NCBI RefSeq assembly: GCF_002270415.1
Contig: NZ_NNRI01000006.1
Span: forward strand, 1-64,000
Length of the DNA stretch: 64,000 bases
DNA from: Mesorhizobium sophorae
GTDB taxonomy: Bacteria; Pseudomonadota; Alphaproteobacteria; Rhizobiales; Rhizobiaceae
Direction of reading: 5' to 3'
The position numbers were made by a program, and so were the translations under genes. Of this stretch, positions 61,884 through 64,000 are shown piece by piece. The stretch's first letter is position 1, and every line of letters begins with the position of its first letter. The notes beneath the pieces are model-generated. The model was not told the DNA's origin, searched no databases, and saw only the letters and a program-made list of their open reading frames with translations.

Positions 61884-63014
61884 CTAGTTTGCCGCCTGGG
61901 CTGGGCTGGTGATGTCGACCAGGTCTCCTTCCTGGATGCGGTACTGGCCATCGGTGACGACAGTGTCGCCGGGCTCAACGCCCTCGCCGACGACAGCAAG
62001 CTCGGCATTCGAATACGCCACCGTCACCGGCCGTTTGACGATATGCCTGTCCTTGCCGACCACGAAAGCATACGTCCCGTCGGGGCCGCGCACTATCGCC
62101 GTCACCGGGACCGTGACCACGCCCCGCTGCAATTCGACCTGGACGCGGACATTGACGAATTGCCCCGGCCACAGCCGGTCGTCGGCATTGTCGAAGACGG
62201 CGCGTATTCTGATTGTCGCGGTGGCGCCGTTGATCTGGTTGTCGACAACGCTCAGGCGGCCGGTGGCCAGTTGCTGGCCGCCATTGTCATGTGCGACCAC
62301 GGGGGCGTTGCCGACCTTCATTACGGCCTGGATGCGCGGAAGAGCGTCGGACGGTAGCGAGAAGTCGACGGCGATGGGGTGCAACTGGTTGATCCTGACG
62401 ATGCCGCCGGTGTCGCTGGCGCGGATGATGGCGCCGGCATCGACCGTGTGGATACCAGCGCGGCCGTCCAGCGGCGAGCGTATCTGCGTGAAGTGCAACT
62501 GGATCTGCGCGATGTCGACGGCGGCCTGGTCGACCTTGCCGGTCGCCTCGAACTGCGCCACGGCAGCCTTTGCCGTGTCCAGCGCCTGAGTCGAGCCGAC
62601 GCCCTTGGTGCTCAGCGTCTGCGCACGGGCAAGATCGAGTCTGGCGTTCGCAAGCGACACGTCATCCCGCGTCTTGGTGGCCTGCGCCTGCGCAAGGGCG
62701 GCCTGCAGGGGCTCCGGGTCGATCTCGGCAAGCAGGTCACCGGCGTGCACCTCCTGGCCATCGGCGAAGTCGAGCTTGATGATCTGGCCGTCGATGCGGC
62801 TGGTCACGGTCACGCTGCGCAGCGGCGCAACCGAGCCGAGGCCGACCAGAGATACCGGAACATCGCTGCGGCGCGCCACATCGGCGACCACCGGAATGGC
62901 GGCGTCCGCCGCCCATGCGTGACCGACGGCCGAGACGTGTGCCAGGCCCGGAATCAGCAAGCCAAAGGCAACGGCCCGAAGGATTCGGGTGGCCTTGCAC
63001 CAGTCGGCGATCAT
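61884..63014 (-). CDS. RND efflux membrane fusion protein
   Basis: Encodes 376 residues from ATG 63014; the frame stays open to 63200, but the preferred start gives a signal peptide (AVAFGLLIPGLAHVSAVGHA). The lipoyl-like halves are SRIDGQIIKLDFADGQEVHA and QIRSPLDGRAGIHTVDAGAI; a coiled-coil hairpin lies between, and the beta-barrel (LPSDALPRIQAVM, GATATIRIRAVFDN) follows. It is the periplasmic adaptor linking the permease to an outer-membrane channel. Its gene is divergent from the phosphodiesterase gene, with the shared promoter region at 63015-63263. Confidence 0.92.
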   Translation of the reverse strand: MIADWCKATRILRAVAFGLLIPGLAHVSAVGHAWAADAAIPVVADVARRSDVPVSLVGLGSVAPLRSVTVTSRIDGQIIKLDFADGQEVHAGDLLAEIDPEPLQAALAQAQATKTRDDVSLANARLDLARAQTLSTKGVGSTQALDTAKAAVAQFEATGKVDQAAVDIAQIQLHFTQIRSPLDGRAGIHTVDAGAIIRASDTGGIVRINQLHPIAVDFSLPSDALPRIQAVMKVGNAPVVAHDNGGQQLATGRLSVVDNQINGATATIRIRAVFDNADDRLWPGQFVNVRVQVELQRGVVTVPVTAIVRGPDGTYAFVVGKDRHIVKRPVTVAYSNAELAVVGEGVEPGDTVVTDGQYRIQEGDLVDITSPAQAAN

Positions 63015-63263
63015 GCGCGGTCTCTCGTCCGTCCGGTTCCAGGTCGTGGACTCAACAATGGGCGTGCCGCGAGTTCCTGACAAACCACGGCCCGTGACCG
63101 ACATCTTGCGGAGGCAACCTTTCCGGTGCATCGCCGCTGGCTTACCAATCCGTAAGGTCTTTTGCCAACGAGTTTTCATGAACCTGTCATGTGCCAGCAC
63201 CTATCCTTGATCCAGCGAGCCTATTTCTTAATCCATCGCGGGCCGCGACATGAGGACCCTTCA

Positions 63264-64000
63264 ATGAAAATGCTATCTCTGGCGCTGGCCGCGTTGGCGG
63301 GCGCGCTGTCTGTTCCCAGCGCCAACGCCGCACCTTACAAGCACGTACTGCTCATCAGTATCGACGGGCTCCATGCACTCGATCTGGCAAACTATGTCGC
63401 CGCAAATCCGAAAAGCTCGATCGCCGCGCTCGCCAGCACGGGGATATTCTATCCGAATGCGCTCACCAGCGCCCCGTCCGACTCGTTTCCTGGCTTCGTG
63501 GCACAGGTAACCGGCGGCACGCCGAAATCGACGGGCGTGTTCTACGACGACAGTTACGACCGCACCTATTTCGCGCCGGCCTCGGATTGCAAGGGCGAGC
63601 CGGGTGCCGAGGTGGCCTTCGCCGAGAACATCGATGTCGATTCGACGCGCCTTGATGCTGGCGGCAAACCAGGCAATTTCCGCAGCCAGATCGACCCGGC
63701 TAAGCTGCCGATGACGCTGATCAACGGCAAGTGCTCGGTGGTCTATCCGCATGATTTCGTGCGGGTGAACAACATCTTCGAGATCGTGAAGGCTCATGGC
63801 GGCCGCACGGCCTGGTCAGACAAGCACCCGGCCTACGAATGGCTGAACGGACCTTCCGGCAAGGGCGTCGACGACCTCTACGCTTTGGAGCAGGACAGCT
63901 TGATTCCCGGCACGAAGGTCAAGACGACGGGCAGCTTCAAGGCCGAGCGCGACTTTGACGAAGCGCGGGTCAAGGCGGTGATCAACGAAATCAAGGGCCT
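63264..64000 (+). CDS. Secreted type I phosphodiesterase/nucleotide pyrophosphatase family protein (partial)
   Basis: The gene starts at ATG 63264 with GAGGA upstream and runs off the window. Signal peptide KMLSLALAALAGALSVPSAN, ending ANAA. The mature start HVLLISIDGLHALDL supplies the first metal Asp, and LTSAPSDSFPGFVAQVTGGT carries the serine nucleophile region of the alkaline phosphatase superfamily. About 245 residues are visible. It is probably periplasmic and acts on a phosphodiester or related compound; no substrate can be named. Confidence 0.9.
   Translation, partial: MKMLSLALAALAGALSVPSANAAPYKHVLLISIDGLHALDLANYVAANPKSSIAALASTGIFYPNALTSAPSDSFPGFVAQVTGGTPKSTGVFYDDSYDRTYFAPASDCKGEPGAEVAFAENIDVDSTRLDAGGKPGNFRSQIDPAKLPMTLINGKCSVVYPHDFVRVNNIFEIVKAHGGRTAWSDKHPAYEWLNGPSGKGVDDLYALEQDSLIPGTKVKTTGSFKAERDFDEARVKAVINEIKG

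Noticed and set aside
1..64000. CRISPR arrays, rRNA genes and classical defence islands
   Set aside because: No regularly spaced short repeats, no rRNA sequence and no Cas or restriction-modification genes were found; the only tandem repeat is the 308-bp duplication near 52 kb.

Overview
The window is high-GC DNA from an alphaproteobacterium, most likely a member of the Hyphomicrobiales close to Mesorhizobium. This is inferred from protein style, the many class III nucleotide cyclases, GC-rich codon use and DUF6894-like small genes; no 16S sequence is present to prove it. Conserved-looking sequence lies at the two ends: the tail of mnmA, a Gfo/Idh/MocA oxidoreductase and a tRNA-Met(CAT) on the left, and an RND efflux pump, a periplasmic PCMT/acyltransferase pair and a secreted phosphodiesterase on the right. 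The roughly 55 kb between is accessory DNA, rich in insertion sequences, broken genes and duplicated fragments.

Left accessory block (1.6-16 kb). It begins at the 3' end of tRNA-Met. About 355 bp starting at the last bases of the tRNA recurs, diverged, at 15.62-15.98 kb, which suggests island boundaries. Inside are a signalling operon (a histidine kinase with eight tandem GAF domains, a single-domain response regulator and a response regulator fused to an adenylate cyclase), an HxlR regulator with a YdhR-type partner, a run of small coupled genes, and an ArsR-controlled run of SRPBCC, DoxX, VOC, SRPBCC and DUF4287/DUF5655 genes.

Central block (16-42 kb). A SAM-cyclase-ATPase-TPR regulator broken by a one-base frameshift is followed by two almost identical IS30-family elements in opposite orientation (19.8-21.0 and 40.7-41.9 kb). 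They bracket about 20 kb: a LysR/GMC oxidoreductase/double CoA-transferase catabolic locus; two paralogous short tyrosine recombinases flanking an AraC regulator, a threonine aldolase and a tautomerase; an HD-GYP/LuxR regulator; a substrate-binding protein with a chimeric N-terminus; a Tat-exported multicopper oxidase; a cyclase-TPR regulator; and a ferredoxin-cyclase-globin fusion, the most unusual protein of the window.

Right accessory block (42-53 kb). This is a gene graveyard with fragments of serine recombinases, IS3 OrfA, GtrA, a CapD-like dehydratase, an AhpD-like protein, cyclases, DUF1254, a TM0106-type nuclease and a histidine kinase. Among them are apparently intact genes for DoxX, a GNAT acetyltransferase, an arylsulfatase and a secreted protein. 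A second GNAT gene has an in-frame TAG. A cyclase-hydrolase fusion gene is split by an IS5-family element with a TGA target duplication, and removing the element restores the reading frame exactly.

Right flank (53-64 kb). A conserved hypothetical gene, a TPR protein, an OafA-type acyltransferase with an SGNH domain, a Tat-exported PCMT, an RND permease with its membrane fusion protein, and the start of an alkaline-phosphatase-superfamily enzyme. The functional theme is environmental sensing through cyclic nucleotides: four complete or nearly complete class III cyclases, one IS-split cyclase and one cyclase fragment lie in 64 kb.
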